Below, piece by piece: positions 1 to 6,337 of a stretch of 9,488 bases of DNA. The translations under genes and the position numbers were made by a program. Position 1 is the stretch's first letter, and each line of letters begins with the position of its first letter. Under the pieces are notes generated by a model. The model made no database searches. It worked only from the letters and a program-made list of their open reading frames with translations, and was not told the DNA's origin. Where the stretch lies: NCBI GenBank assembly GCA_021841795.1, contig JAKCDN010000092.1, positions 1 to 9,488 of the forward strand, read 5' to 3'. This DNA is from Acidobacteriota bacterium. Lineage in GTDB: Bacteria > Acidobacteriota > Terriglobia > Terriglobales > Acidobacteriaceae.

Positions 1-122
1 TCACGGCCCGTCGCGTTCCCATCGCTGATTTTGAGCGTATGCTCCTCGATGGCATCATCCGCGACAACTGCACTCTCGCCGCCTGGGGCCTTTACCGGAT
101 GTGGAAAGAGCAGCGCGGCTGA
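1..122 (+). CDS. Nudix hydrolase (ADP-ribose pyrophosphatase-like), C-terminal fragment
   Basis: The frame with codons starting at position 3 is open from the window edge to a TGA at 120-122 and gives 39 residues. They begin TARRVPIADFERMLLDG and continue through IIRDNCTLAAWGLYRMW to a polar end. The pattern of a basic residue and Val-Pro, then an amphipathic helix, a Gly-Ile-Ile-x-Asp turn and a helix starting Thr-Leu-Ala-Ala resembles the C-terminus of ADP-ribose pyrophosphatase-type Nudix hydrolases, which cleave nucleoside diphosphates linked to another group. The Nudix box itself lies outside the window, so the catalytic residues cannot be checked and the substrate cannot be named. I see no clear hairpin terminator after the stop. 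The next gene starts about 250 bases downstream on the same strand, so separate transcription is likely but not shown. Confidence 0.6.
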   Translation, partial: TARRVPIADFERMLLDGIIRDNCTLAAWGLYRMWKEQRG

Positions 123-219
123 CGCGCTGCTTCCTCGGCCCCAGGCGCGCGCCCCGCTGCCTGCGCCCAAACCCCGCCGGCATCCCGCATCGTGCCGTAA
201 AAATCCCTTTTCTTCAGCG

Positions 220-263
220 CGTGATTTACGTCACACTGCACAGACCGCCAATTCCTGAATAAT
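220..263 (+). promoter_or_regulatory. Candidate CRP/FNR-type activator site plus -10 element for nfnAB
   Basis: Positions 220-235 read CGTGATTTACGTCACA, with GTGA-N6-TCAC arms (221-234) like the CRP/FNR family half-sites TGTGA/TCACA. A -10-like hexamer AATAAT lies at 258-263. A start 6-7 bases after it would put the palindrome centre (227.5) close to -41.5, the class II activator position. The implied leader before the GTG start at 375 is about 105 bases. The match and spacing are seen in the sequence; activation and the identity of the regulator are inferred. The rest of the gap 123-374 shows no gene. Confidence 0.4.
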
Positions 264-374
264 CATGGCTGAACGAGCACGAGCAGCCCAGGCTGAGCCT
301 TGGCCGTTTTACGCTCGAATCACGCGGGCTTTCGGGTTTCCGCGCACGCCAACCTTCGGAGGATACTTCGCGCC

Positions 375-1304
375 GTGTTCAGAATTGTGGAAGCACGAGA
401 CGCAGGTCTCAACATCCGGCAGTTCGTGATTGAGGCGCCGCGCGTCGCGCGCAAACAGCGTCCGGGGCAGTTCGTCATTCTGCGCGTCGTTGACAACGGC
501 GAGCGCATTCCCCTCACCATCAAGAGCGCCGACCCCGCCGCCGGAACCATCACCATTGTGGTGCAGGCCATCGGGAAAACAACCTCGCTCCTCAATTCCC
601 TCGGAGCCGGTGACAGCATCCTCGACGTGGTCGGCCCGCTCGGTCATCCATCCGCGATCGCCAAATACGGCACCGCCGTGATTCTGGCCGGAAGCGTCGG
701 CACAGCCATGGCGCTGCCCACCGCCCGCGCTCTCAAAGACGCTGATAATCACGTCATCTTCATCGAGGGCGCGCGTACCCGCGACATGGTCATCTTTGAA
801 GATGAAGTGCGCGCCGCCAGCCATGAGGCTTACATCCTCACCGACGATGGCAGCTATGGCGAGCAGGGGCTCGTGACCGGCAAGCTCGAGCAGTTGCTCG
901 CCGACGGACGCAAGCTGGACTTCGTCCTGGCCGTGGGGCCCGTTCCCATGATGCGCGCCGTGGCCCGTGTAACCGCTCCGCTCGGCATCAAGACCATGGT
1001 CAGCCTCAACTCCATCATGGTAGACGGCACCGGCATGTGCGGCGGCTGCCGCGTCCTCCTCGGCCACGAGAGCAGGTTCGCCTGTGTCGATGGGCCGGAG
1101 TTTGATGCCTCCCAGGTCAACTTCGACGTCCTGATGCAGCGCAACGCCATGTACCGCAGCCAGGAATGCCGGTCCATGCAGGCCTTCGAGCAGCATCGCG
1201 AAGAGGAGCTTGCCCGCCTCCGTGCCGCCGTGGACGCGCGCCGCAAGAAATCCGCGGAGCTGCGCGCCCGGCTCCAGGCGCAGGGAGAGAGACATCATGC
1301 CTGA
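375..1304 (+). CDS. nfnA: NfnA/SudB-type FAD and [2Fe-2S] subunit (ferredoxin-NADP+ oxidoreductase / sulfide dehydrogenase beta)
   Basis: Small subunit of the cytoplasmic flavoprotein that links NADH, NADPH and reduced ferredoxin by electron bifurcation; relatives are annotated as sulfide dehydrogenase beta or dihydroorotate dehydrogenase electron-transfer-like proteins. With the GTG start at 375 it has 309 residues. RIPLT (44-48) is the FAD-binding motif. AGSVGTA (105-111) occupies the NAD-binding loop. MVDGTGMCGGC (215-225) with C222, C225 and C237 marks the [2Fe-2S] site, where the family uses three Cys and one Asp. GTG was chosen because family similarity begins there (FRIVEARDAG) and GGAGGA lies at 358-363, 11 bases upstream. 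A TTG at 300 would add 25 residues and has no visible ribosome-binding site. A charged tail of roughly 40 residues (about 270-309) extends beyond the usual family end near 280. The gene overlaps nfnB by 8 bases. Confidence 0.85.
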   Translation: MFRIVEARDAGLNIRQFVIEAPRVARKQRPGQFVILRVVDNGERIPLTIKSADPAAGTITIVVQAIGKTTSLLNSLGAGDSILDVVGPLGHPSAIAKYGTAVILAGSVGTAMALPTARALKDADNHVIFIEGARTRDMVIFEDEVRAASHEAYILTDDGSYGEQGLVTGKLEQLLADGRKLDFVLAVGPVPMMRAVARVTAPLGIKTMVSLNSIMVDGTGMCGGCRVLLGHESRFACVDGPEFDASQVNFDVLMQRNAMYRSQECRSMQAFEQHREEELARLRAAVDARRKKSAELRARLQAQGERHHA

Positions 1305-2757
1305 TGCGAATCCGTTGCCGCCGAAAGAGCGTATCAAGATCCCCCGCGTCCGCATGCCGGAGCTTGATGCCGGCCTGCGCGCGCACAACTTCGATGAGGT
1401 CAATCTGGGCCTTTGTCCTGAGGCCGCCGTCGGCGAGTCCACGCGCTGCATCGCCTGTCTCAAGCCCGGCTGCCAGATTCAATGTCCCGTAGGCGTCAAG
1501 ATTAAGGAAGTCATGGCTCTGATCCACGCCGGCGAGTTTCTCGCTGCCGCGGCCAAAATGCGCGAGGATAACGCCTTGCCCGCCATCACCGGGCGCGTCT
1601 GCCCGCAGGAGAGCCAGTGCGAAGGCGGCTGCGTGCTCGGCAAAAAAGGCCAGCCTGTCGCCATCGGCAACCTCGAGCGCTTCATTGCCGACTTCGAGCG
1701 CCATAGCGGACAGTTGGGCCTTCCCCGGATCGAGCCTGCAACCGGCAAGAGCGTCGCCATCGTCGGCAGCGGGCCGGCCGGCCTTTCGGCTGCGGGAGAT
1801 CTCGTCCAGAAGGGCCATCGCGTTCGCGTCTTCGAGGCGCTCCACGAGCTCGGCGGCGTTCTCGTCTACGGCATCCCCGAGTTTCGCCTGCCCAAGTCGA
1901 TCGTCAGGGAAGAGGTCGATAATCTGCGCCGCATGGGCGTGGAGTTTGAAACCAATGTGGTCGTCGGCAAAAGCGTCACCCTGGACGAGCTGATGCGCGT
2001 GGAGGGCTACGACGCCATCTTTGTTGCCACCGGCGCCGGACTGCCCGTCTTCCTCGGTGTGCCCGGCGAGCACCTCAACGGCGTCTACTCGGCCAACGAG
2101 TTCCTGACCCGCACCAACCTCATGCGTTCCTACCGCTTCCCCGAGTTCGACGGGCCCATCTACGACTGCCGCGACCGCGACGTGATCGTCGTCGGCGGCG
2201 GCAATACCGCCATGGACGCGGTGCGCACCGCCCGCCGTCTCGGCGCAAAAACCGCCACCCTCGTCTACCGCCGCTCCGAGGCGGAGATGCCTGCGCGCGT
2301 CGAAGAGGTAAAACACGCCCGCGAAGAGGGGATCGAGTTCCGCATGTTGACCAATCCCATCGAGTTTCTCGGCGATGAGAAGGGCTGGCTCACCGGCGCG
2401 CGTTGCGTGCGCATGCAGCTCGGCGCGCCCGATGAGAGCGGCCGGCGTCGTCCCGCTCCCGTCCCCGGCTCTGAAGCCATCCTCCCCGCTCATGTCGCCA
2501 TCATCGGCGTCGGCACCACCGCCAACCCCCTCATCCAGAGCACCACTCCCGATCTCGCTACCAACAAGTGGAACTACATCGTCGCCCATCCTGAAACCAT
2601 GCGCACCCCCAAACGCGGCGTCTTTGCCGGCGGCGACATCGTCACCGGCGGCGCCACCGTCATCCTCGCCATGGGCGCCGGCCGCAAAGCCGCCCGGGGC
2701 ATCGATGAGTATCTGCGCACCGGAGAGTGGGACAAGGAACACGCGAACAAACTCTAG
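1297..2757 (+). CDS. nfnB: NfnB/SudA-type FAD, NADPH and iron-sulfur subunit (GltD-like)
   Basis: Large subunit partner of NfnA, 486 residues, homologous to the glutamate synthase small subunit GltD. An N-terminal iron-sulfur domain carries C51-x2-C54-x4-C59-x3-C63 and C102-x5-C108-x3-C112, the pattern for two [4Fe-4S] clusters. An FAD Rossmann motif VAIVGSGPAGLSAAGDLV (153-170) is followed by GGVLVYGIPEFRLP (186-199). The NADPH motif is VIVVGGGNTAMDAVRTARRL (296-315), with YRRSEAEMPAR (324-334) downstream. GVFAGGDIVTGGATVILAMG (441-460) closes the second FAD half. The ATG at 1297 has GGGAGAG at 1283-1289 and lies inside the end of nfnA, consistent with translational coupling. The adjacent nfnA-like gene argues for Nfn/sulfide dehydrogenase over glutamate synthase, since no large GltB subunit is present. 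An additional Cys at 40 precedes the canonical set. No clear terminator follows the stop codon. Confidence 0.88.
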   Translation: MPDANPLPPKERIKIPRVRMPELDAGLRAHNFDEVNLGLCPEAAVGESTRCIACLKPGCQIQCPVGVKIKEVMALIHAGEFLAAAAKMREDNALPAITGRVCPQESQCEGGCVLGKKGQPVAIGNLERFIADFERHSGQLGLPRIEPATGKSVAIVGSGPAGLSAAGDLVQKGHRVRVFEALHELGGVLVYGIPEFRLPKSIVREEVDNLRRMGVEFETNVVVGKSVTLDELMRVEGYDAIFVATGAGLPVFLGVPGEHLNGVYSANEFLTRTNLMRSYRFPEFDGPIYDCRDRDVIVVGGGNTAMDAVRTARRLGAKTATLVYRRSEAEMPARVEEVKHAREEGIEFRMLTNPIEFLGDEKGWLTGARCVRMQLGAPDESGRRRPAPVPGSEAILPAHVAIIGVGTTANPLIQSTTPDLATNKWNYIVAHPETMRTPKRGVFAGGDIVTGGATVILAMGAGRKAARGIDEYLRTGEWDKEHANKL

Positions 2758-2865
2758 CCGTCTCGCCGGCCCCGCTGGCGCTGCTTGCTCTCATCGCCCC
2801 ACCGGCTTCTTCCGGCCTCGTCGCGTCCGCGTGTCCTGATCCCTGCCGCCACGCCTTCCGTCTAT

Positions 2866-2899
2866 AAAAAATGGGCGGCAAGGCCATCGCCTCGCCGCC
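2866..2899 (-). terminator. Intrinsic terminator of the flagellin gene
   Basis: On the minus strand an 11-bp stem, GGCGGCGAGGC against GCCTTGCCGCC with one G-U pair and a GATG loop (2874-2899), is followed by C-A and then six T residues (2871-2866). This is a textbook factor-independent terminator. It sits about 130 bases beyond the flagellin stop at 3027. On the plus strand the stem can also form, but no T-run follows it, so it would serve nfnB poorly. The rest of the 269-base gap 2758-3026 shows no credible gene. Confidence 0.85.
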
Positions 2900-3026
2900 G
2901 CCCTGTCCCTGGGTTGTCTTCAAGGTGTTGCAGTCTTGCTCAAACCTGGTTCGCATCCGCGGATCGTGGTGCATGCGGCTTGCCATCGGCGGCGCGCGGC
3001 CGCTCAGGATTCTCTCATCCCCGGCG

Positions 3027-4664
3027 TTATTGCAGCAGCTTGGTCACTTCCTGTTGCACCTGGTTGGCCTGCGCCAGTGCCGCAATGCCCGTCTGGCTCA
3101 GAATCTCGTACTTCGACATGTTCGACGTCGCGGATGCGTAGTCGGTGGCCTGGACCGCGTTCTGCGCCGAGACGATGTTCTCCTGCTGCGTGCTCATCAC
3201 CTGGCTGATCGAATTCAGCGTGTTGATCTGCGCCCCGATGTAGCCGTCCTGCGAGGCAACGTCGGCAATCGCCTCATTAATCAATGTCAGCGCCGACTGC
3301 GCATCGCTCGTGTCCAGCAGATCCGTCCCGCTCAGCGACACGCCCGCGCCGTCGGAGTAGCTCATCGTCGCGGTTCCGGTCGTGCTCGTGGCCGTTCCCG
3401 CCTGGACCGGCTGCGCCGTCGTCTGTCCGTTGGTTGCATCCTGCAGGTCGCTGGCGCTGATCCCATCGGCATAAGCCGCCGTCGCCGTGTAAACCTCCGG
3501 CTTGCCGTCCGTCGTGTCGGTCAGGTTCGACGTGACCGTCAGCGCAGCGCTCGACCCCGCGGAGCTGGCCAGCGTCAACGCTCCGCCCGCGTCGCTTACC
3601 GTCACTCCCAGTCCCGTGTCGGCCGTGATGTAGGCCGCCAGATCCGCCACCGTCGTGCCGCCCTCGGCTGCGCTCACCGCCGACATCTGCACCGTCTGCG
3701 TGGCCCCGTTCCCGGCCTTGAAACTGATCGATCCCGTCAGGTCGTCGGTGTTCAGTATCCCGGAGTTCGTCAGCATTCCCCTGTAGCTCGACGTGCTCGG
3801 CGAACTGCCCGCGCCGACCGAACCGGTAATCATGATGCCGGTGTCGGTTCCCGTCTGCAGCGCGTCGCCGGCGATCGCCGCGGTCGTCAGGCTGGCCGTC
3901 AGGCCTAGTCCGGAGTTGTTGATGGCCTCGATCATGCCCTGCACCGTGTCCGCATATGCAGTGCCCGCGCCCGCCGAGATGGTCGTCGTCTGCAGCGTGC
4001 CGGAACCGTTCATCGTCGTGACCGAGATCGAAGAGGTCGCCGCCGCAAGCGCATGCGTCGACGTGGCCGCTGCGGTGCCCGTGGCTGTCAGATCGATAAA
4101 GACGTTGCCCGACGTCTGGCTGGTGCTGTACGACATCGAGCCGTTCGAGTCGCCAATGCTGCTCGCGCTCAACGACCGGATATACAGCTCGTCGATCGAC
4201 CCGCCCGCCGTCGATGAGTCTCCGGTGTAAATCGCCGTCCCGGTTCCGGTGAACACCTGCTCCTGGTTGTAGGTCGTCGTCGATCCAATGTTTGCGACCT
4301 CGGCCATGATCGATTGATATTCCTGGTTCGCTGCGGCCTCCTGGGTGCTGTTCAGCGTGCCGTTTGAAGCCTCGGTCGCCAGCGTGATCGCCCGGTTCAG
4401 CAGGCTCGTCACCTGTGACAGCGCCCCGTCGGCCACCTGCAGCAGACCCACGCCTTCGGTTGCGTTCGTCTCCGACTGCGTCAGCGCCGCCGAGTTCGCT
4501 CCCAGCCCGTTCACCAGTGACAGCCCCGCCGCGTCGTCCGCTCCGGAGTTGATCCGCGACCCCGAAGACAACTGCTGCAGCACCGTCTGCAGGCTGTTGT
4601 TCGTGTTGTTCAGATTGTTCTCGGCGTAGATCGCCGACAGATTGTTCAATACACCGAGGGCCAT
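3027..4664 (-). CDS. fliC: Flagellin, filament subunit
   Basis: Structural protein of the flagellar filament, exported by the flagellar type III apparatus, 545 residues. The conserved N-terminal D0/D1 region spans about 1-165 (MALGVLNNLSAIYAENNLN, QLSSGSRINSGADDAAGLSL at 31-50, LQVADGALSQVTSLLNRAI at 75-93). The C-terminal D1/D0 region spans about 455-545 (ALTLINEAIADVASQDGYIG, SAQNAVQATDYASATSNMSK, ending ANQVQQEVTKLLQ). The central part (about 165-455) is rich in Thr, Ser, Gly and Ala and holds two related stretches resembling Flagellin_IN motifs. The protein has no Cys or Trp, normal for flagellins. AAGAAGGAGT lies at 4680-4671 on the minus strand, with its GGAG core 7 bases before the ATG, and a FliA-type promoter lies upstream. 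No other flagellar gene is in the window, so export chaperone and cap genes must lie elsewhere. Confidence 0.95.
   Translation of the reverse strand: MALGVLNNLSAIYAENNLNNTNNSLQTVLQQLSSGSRINSGADDAAGLSLVNGLGANSAALTQSETNATEGVGLLQVADGALSQVTSLLNRAITLATEASNGTLNSTQEAAANQEYQSIMAEVANIGSTTTYNQEQVFTGTGTAIYTGDSSTAGGSIDELYIRSLSASSIGDSNGSMSYSTSQTSGNVFIDLTATGTAAATSTHALAAATSSISVTTMNGSGTLQTTTISAGAGTAYADTVQGMIEAINNSGLGLTASLTTAAIAGDALQTGTDTGIMITGSVGAGSSPSTSSYRGMLTNSGILNTDDLTGSISFKAGNGATQTVQMSAVSAAEGGTTVADLAAYITADTGLGVTVSDAGGALTLASSAGSSAALTVTSNLTDTTDGKPEVYTATAAYADGISASDLQDATNGQTTAQPVQAGTATSTTGTATMSYSDGAGVSLSGTDLLDTSDAQSALTLINEAIADVASQDGYIGAQINTLNSISQVMSTQQENIVSAQNAVQATDYASATSNMSKYEILSQTGIAALAQANQVQQEVTKLLQ
3519..4031 (-). 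repeat. Two diverged ~70-residue repeats in the flagellin central domain
   Basis: Residues about 212-282 and 311-382 of the flagellin align by eye. Each opens with Ser-Ile-Ser plus a beta-like segment (SISVTTMNGSGTLQTTTIS; SISFKAGNGATQTVQMSAV). Each continues with a helix ending in Gly-Leu-Gly (VQGMIEAINNSGLGLTASL; VADLAAYITADTGLGVTVS) and closes with a Thr/Ser/Gly-rich strand. The layout resembles the Flagellin_IN (hook IN) motif. Identity is low, so this is probably an old domain duplication. Confidence 0.45.
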
Positions 4665-4762
4665 GGTTCAACTCCTTCTTCACCCTGCCCATCCCGCGGC
4701 TGCCCGCCGTCCAGCGCCCTTGCGCCGCATCGTCCGGATGGGTCTGTTTGCATCCACCCCAT

Positions 4763-4789
4763 TCATCGGTGCCCGTCCGGATAACTTTA
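4763..4789 (-). promoter_or_regulatory. Sigma-28 (FliA) promoter of flagellin
   Basis: The minus strand reads TAAAGTTA (4789-4782), an 11-base spacer, then ACCGATGA (4770-4763). The FliA consensus is TAAAGTTT-N11-GCCGATAA, so the -35 element matches 7 of 8, the -10 element 6 of 8, and the spacing is exact. Transcription would start near 4756 and give a leader of about 90 bases. This places flagellin in the late flagellar class, made after hook completion in bacteria that use FliA/FlgM control. Confidence 0.85.
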
Positions 4790-4885
4790 GTCACGGCGTT
4801 AATTTTTTTTCTGGCCTTATCTGTCGCGCTCTCCATCAAACTGTCCGGCTCTCGCGCAGCGCCTGTTCGCCTGTGCTGCAACCTC

Positions 4886-4902
4886 TGTCGCGTCACGCGA
4901 CA
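4886..4902. repeat. Perfect inverted repeat TGTCGCG-TCA-CGCGACA
   Basis: A 7-base-arm perfect dyad with a 3-base centre lies about 100 bases upstream of the FliA promoter and downstream of the transporter terminator. CTGTCGCG at its left arm (4885-4892) recurs at 4821-4828, and TGTCGC recurs at 4909-4914. It may be a protein-binding site or a chance dyad in GC-rich DNA; no T-run makes it a terminator. Confidence 0.35.
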
Positions 4903-4945
4903 CGCCGATGTCGCAGAATCGTGCAGCCCCGCGCCCCGCCGCCAT

Positions 4946-4977
4946 CAACACAAAGCCCTCCGGCGCGCCGGAGGGCT
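4946..4977 (-). terminator. Intrinsic terminator of the FHS transporter gene
   Basis: A perfect 24-base palindrome (4954-4977, arms AGCCCTCCGGCG and CGCCGGAGGGCT) lies 24 bases beyond the transporter stop codon. On the minus strand it runs into a T-rich tail (TTTGTGTTG, ending near 4946). Because the palindrome is symmetric, the effective hairpin has about 10 bp with a 4-base loop. It should insulate the downstream flagellin promoter from transporter transcription. Confidence 0.8.
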
Positions 4978-5001
4978 CCATCTGCATGCGGAAACCCGGG
5001 G

Positions 5002-6246
5002 CTATGCCGGCCGGCGCGGCTTGTAGCCCGACACGCCGTAATACACCACGAAGGCGTAGCATACGATGATCAGCACAAACGCATGCTGAATCCCCATGTG
5101 ATCCGCCATCAGCCCGAACAGCGGCGGTATCACCGCTCCGCCCACATTGCCGATCGTGATCACTCCCGACCCCTTGCTGGTCAGTGGCCCCAGCTCCGCG
5201 ATCCCCAGCGCGAAGATCGTCGGATACATGATCGAGTTGGCAAGGCCGCACAATACCAGGCATCCCACCGCCATCGGACCCGTCAGCGCCATGCCCGCAA
5301 CCATCAGCAGCACTCCCAGGATTCCTAAAACCACCAGCAGCTTCTCCGGCCGGATCTTCGTCATCAGCGCGCTGCCGATAAACCGCCCGACCATGATCAG
5401 CAGGTAGTACACCGTCACCAGAAACCCGGCAACCTTCACGTCGCTGATGCCCTGCTCCTGCGCAAAGCGCACCCCGATCGCCGCCAGCGCAATCTCATCC
5501 CCCACATAGAAAAAGATCCCGACCATCCCCAGCACGACATGCCGGTAGCTCCAGATCGAACGCTCATTGGCCGCGCCTGCCTCGCTCGGCCGGAACGCCC
5601 GCGTCAGGTTCACCGTCGGCAGGTGCAGCCCCATCACCATAAAGCCCAGCACAAACAGCGCCGCCGCGATCACGATGTACGGAACAATCAGCATGTGCGC
5701 CTGTTCCGTCGCGCTCCCGCGCTGCCGGGCCCCGGTCAGGATAAATATCGTGGCCACCACCGGAGCCAGCGCCGACGCGCCGGAGTTGAACGCCTGCGCC
5801 AGGTTGACCCGCAGCGCCGCGCTCTGTTCCGGGCCCAGAATCGCTGCATAGGGATTGGCCGAGGTCTGCAGCGCGCACACCCCCGTCGCCAGAAGAAAGA
5901 TCGCGCCCAGCGTCAGCGGAAAGCTCACCTGGTGCGCTGCCGGTATAAACGCCAGCGCGCCGGCCACCATGATGAACAGCGAGATCACCATGGTCTTCTT
6001 GTAGCCGACCTTCTCGATCAGCTTGCCCGATGGAACTGAGAAAATCAGATACGCCAGAAACCATGCCGCTGTGGCCAGCATCGCCGATCCGTAACCCAGC
6101 GCAAAGGTCTCCTTCAGCTTGCCCACCAGCTGGTTGTTCAGGCTCGTGAGAAAACCGAAAATACCGAACAGCGCCGTGACAATGATGAAGGGAACCGTGT
6201 AATTGGGCGTACTCGGCCGAGCCGCCGGATTGGAGCGCGTTGCCAT
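5002..6246 (-). CDS. FHS-family sugar MFS transporter (FucP/GluP-like)
   Basis: Inner-membrane sugar:proton symporter of the fucose/glucose-galactose (FHS) branch of the major facilitator superfamily, 414 residues with about twelve hydrophobic segments. Seen directly: FGIFGFLTSLNNQL (27-40) in helix 1; GKLIEKVGYKK (74-84), the MFS loop motif; ALQTSANPYAAILGPE (125-140); RVNLAQAFNSGASALAP (146-162); FYVGDEIALAA (246-256); and YPTIFALGIAELG (341-353). These are FHS signatures. The ATG at 6246 has GGAGGAAG 7 bases upstream (6261-6254), so the longer frame from 6297 is not used. The positions of E. coli FucP Asp46 and Glu135 appear to be Asn38 and Gln127. Gln before the ANPY motif is more like glucose/galactose-type members, so I do not name the substrate or use fucP. 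It is divergent from mtnA and followed by its own terminator, so it is probably monocistronic. Confidence 0.88.
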   Translation of the reverse strand: MATRSNPAARPSTPNYTVPFIIVTALFGIFGFLTSLNNQLVGKLKETFALGYGSAMLATAAWFLAYLIFSVPSGKLIEKVGYKKTMVISLFIMVAGALAFIPAAHQVSFPLTLGAIFLLATGVCALQTSANPYAAILGPEQSAALRVNLAQAFNSGASALAPVVATIFILTGARQRGSATEQAHMLIVPYIVIAAALFVLGFMVMGLHLPTVNLTRAFRPSEAGAANERSIWSYRHVVLGMVGIFFYVGDEIALAAIGVRFAQEQGISDVKVAGFLVTVYYLLIMVGRFIGSALMTKIRPEKLLVVLGILGVLLMVAGMALTGPMAVGCLVLCGLANSIMYPTIFALGIAELGPLTSKGSGVITIGNVGGAVIPPLFGLMADHMGIQHAFVLIIVCYAFVVYYGVSGYKPRRPA

Positions 6247-6337
6247 AGACGATCTTCCTCCACGTGGTTCCAAAGCACAGGTTGAATGGTTCCGCAATCA
6301 CTCTACTGATCGGGGGCCCGTCCAGTCCAGAATATTT

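Larger units (their letters stand above)
4665..5001. other. 337-base intergenic region, flagellin start to transporter stop
   Basis: No credible gene lies here; open frames crossing it are shadows of fliC or the transporter. Reading the minus strand from high to low coordinates, it holds the transporter terminator (4946-4977), a short dyad (4886-4902), an A-rich run (complement of the T-run 4803-4810), the FliA promoter (4763-4789), and a flagellin leader of about 90 bases ending in a strong ribosome-binding site. Confidence 0.7.

Noticed and set aside
31..258. 75-residue plus-strand frame at the left edge
   Set aside because: It overlaps the Nudix C-terminus in another frame and has a low-complexity Ala/Pro/Ser composition.
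300..374. Upstream TTG start for nfnA
   Set aside because: The added 25 residues do not resemble the family and no ribosome-binding site precedes the TTG, while GGAGGA precedes the GTG at 375.
309..1463. Long minus-strand open frame opposite nfnA
   Set aside because: It is antisense to a gene with clear FAD and [2Fe-2S] motifs. The Gly/Ala/His/Asp-rich product has no recognisable domain and is typical of shadow frames in GC-rich DNA.
1117..2742. 541-residue minus-strand open frame opposite nfnB
   Set aside because: Same reason: the plus strand has intact iron-sulfur, FAD and NADPH motifs, and the antisense product looks like a mirrored GC-rich frame.
2871..3908. 345-residue plus-strand frame across the flagellin 3' half
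   Set aside because: Its Arg-rich product has no domain, it begins inside the flagellin terminator, and the minus strand encodes the flagellin C-terminus.
4665..4756. CsrA-type control of the flagellin leader
   Set aside because: Several GGA triplets occur, one in the ribosome-binding site, but this is expected in GC-rich DNA and no extended CsrA consensus is present.
3277..4896. 539-residue minus-strand frame overlapping flagellin
   Set aside because: It is the +1 or +2 shadow of fliC on the same strand, with Arg/Gly/Asp-rich sequence and no conserved features.
6247..6297. N-terminal extension of the FHS transporter from 6297
   Set aside because: The ATG at 6246 has a strong ribosome-binding site, and the 17 added residues are coded by the stretch containing that site.
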